Origin: Paenibacillus piri
GTDB lineage: Bacteria; Bacillota; Bacilli; Paenibacillales; NBRC-103111
Reading direction: 5' to 3'
NCBI RefSeq assembly: GCF_004354045.1
Contig: NZ_SMRT01000001.1
Location: 1 to 64,000, forward strand
Length of the DNA stretch: 64,000 nt
Part shown: one piece after another, positions 63,475 through 64,000 of the stretch
Layout of the letters: the number at the start of each line of letters is the position of its first letter
How positions within the stretch are numbered: position 1 is the first letter of the stretch
Translations under genes and position numbers: made by a program
Notes under the pieces: model-generated
The model's database searches: none
The model's input: only the letters and a program-made list of their open reading frames with translations
What the model was told of the DNA's origin: nothing

Positions 63475-64000
63475 TTAGTAAGCCCACACGCAATCGTCCG
63501 TTTTTTTATCCAGTACGAAGGCAATGAACCGGGTAAATCGCAGCTGATGCGCATCCGTCCGGTCCTTATACTCGATCCGGCAGCAGAGCTTCGGCTCTAC
63601 CCAATAGCGGCCGTCTTCCTGCCTTATCGGTTGCCCGGCGATCTCGTCCAGCAGCCTTTCCCGGTGCTCCGGCAGCAGGCCGTCCTCGACGGTCGCTACA
63701 GGCTTGTTCTTGACGGTACGGAAGTGCAGGCCGACGATGAGCGCAAACGGGTCGTTCCTATAGCCCAATATGACCGTGTCGATGGTTTGCGGGTGCTTGA
63801 TCTTTAACCAGTCCGGACTCCGCGTGTCAGGCATATATAAAGACGTTTTTCGCTTGGCGACGATGCCCTCCATGCGCTGCCGTTCCGTTAAGGCAAATAG
63901 CGGCTTCCCTTGATTTTCCACATACATGGTTTTGATCAGTACCGGACCCGGCAGCAGCAGCTCGTCCAGCCGGCGCTTCCGGTCGGCGAGCGGCTCGTTC
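63475..64000 (-). CDS. ATP-dependent DNA ligase, LigD-type, C-terminal part (cut by window edge)
   Basis: The minus-strand frame is open from the window edge to a TAA at 63475 (about 175 residues). The ligase motif MEGIVAKRKTSLY and SPDWLKIKHPQTIDTVILGY are motifs IV-V of the adenylation domain and the start of the OB fold, with VEPKLCCRIEYKDRTDAHQLRFTRF-like C-terminal strands (WVEPKL, LRFTRFIAF). It belongs to the ligase of bacterial non-homologous end joining. The upstream polymerase or nuclease domains and the ku gene, if present, lie outside the window. Confidence 0.88.
   Translation of the reverse strand, partial: NEPLADRKRRLDELLLPGPVLIKTMYVENQGKPLFALTERQRMEGIVAKRKTSLYMPDTRSPDWLKIKHPQTIDTVILGYRNDPFALIVGLHFRTVKNKPVATVEDGLLPEHRERLLDEIAGQPIRQEDGRYWVEPKLCCRIEYKDRTDAHQLRFTRFIAFVLDKKTDDCVWAY

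Overview
The window looks like chromosome from an endospore-forming Firmicute of the Paenibacillaceae (Paenibacillus/Cohnella type). The basis is: strong GGAGG ribosome sites with many TTG and GTG starts, a YesM/YesN-type two-component system beside a sugar ABC transporter that lacks its own ATPase, spore-linked genes (a PdaA-type deacetylase, a CdaS-type diadenylate cyclase, a YjcZ-like small protein, a broken cwlJ), copper-amine-oxidase-N stalk domains, and an IS1182 element at the left edge. No rRNA, tRNA or CRISPR array was seen.

Layout. 0-4.7 kb: IS1182 end, YjcZ-like small protein, alpha/beta hydrolase, then an AT-rich block with a stand-alone MraY paralogue, a GNAT acetyltransferase and a MazG-like pyrophosphohydrolase. 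4.7-16.2 kb: a catabolic island on the minus strand. It has a five-gene peptide-type ABC transporter, a DUF1446 (AtuA-like)/DUF4387 pair, glutarate 2-hydroxylase (GlaH/CsiD) and L-2-hydroxyglutarate oxidase (LhgO). A divergent UTRA-type GntR regulator and a Nudix hydrolase follow on the plus strand. Three promoters here carry the same short inverted-repeat motif, so the island can be read as one regulon. 16.3-23.2 kb: sugar ABC transporter plus its sensor kinase and AraC-type response regulator. 23.4-26.1 kb: an MHYT-PAS-GGDEF-EAL protein. 26.2-33.7 kb: a second catabolic island with an FCD-type GntR regulator, zinc dehydrogenase, LarA-like protein, a tripartite tricarboxylate transporter (TctC, TctB, TctA) and an EamA permease inside the transporter set.

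33.7-46.6 kb: CdaS-like cyclase, a winged-helix (AlkZ/YcaQ-like) protein, metNIQ, a second EamA permease, a UPF0173 hydrolase, an unrecognised secreted protein, a cwlJ remnant, an MFS transporter, a copper-amine-oxidase-N protein and a DUF401-like membrane protein. 46.8-55.7 kb: CYTH protein, nested-hairpin repeats, a long secreted cadherin-like repeat protein followed by a TPR-containing glycosyltransferase, a TIM-barrel isomerase-like protein, a second DUF401-like membrane protein and YpsA. 55.8-64 kb: aldo/keto reductase, LacI regulator and RpiB sharing an operator sequence, PdaA, RNase J, a MATE exporter and the 3' end of a LigD-like DNA ligase.

Several small repeat families sit between genes and are not explained by the coding annotation: a ~55-80 base element in four copies (23.4, 36.0, 53.3, 58.7 kb), a ~110 base hairpin element in two copies (41.75, 55.67 kb) and two adjacent nested hairpins (47.5-47.7 kb). 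All functional calls are from reading translated sequence and motifs; no database search was possible.
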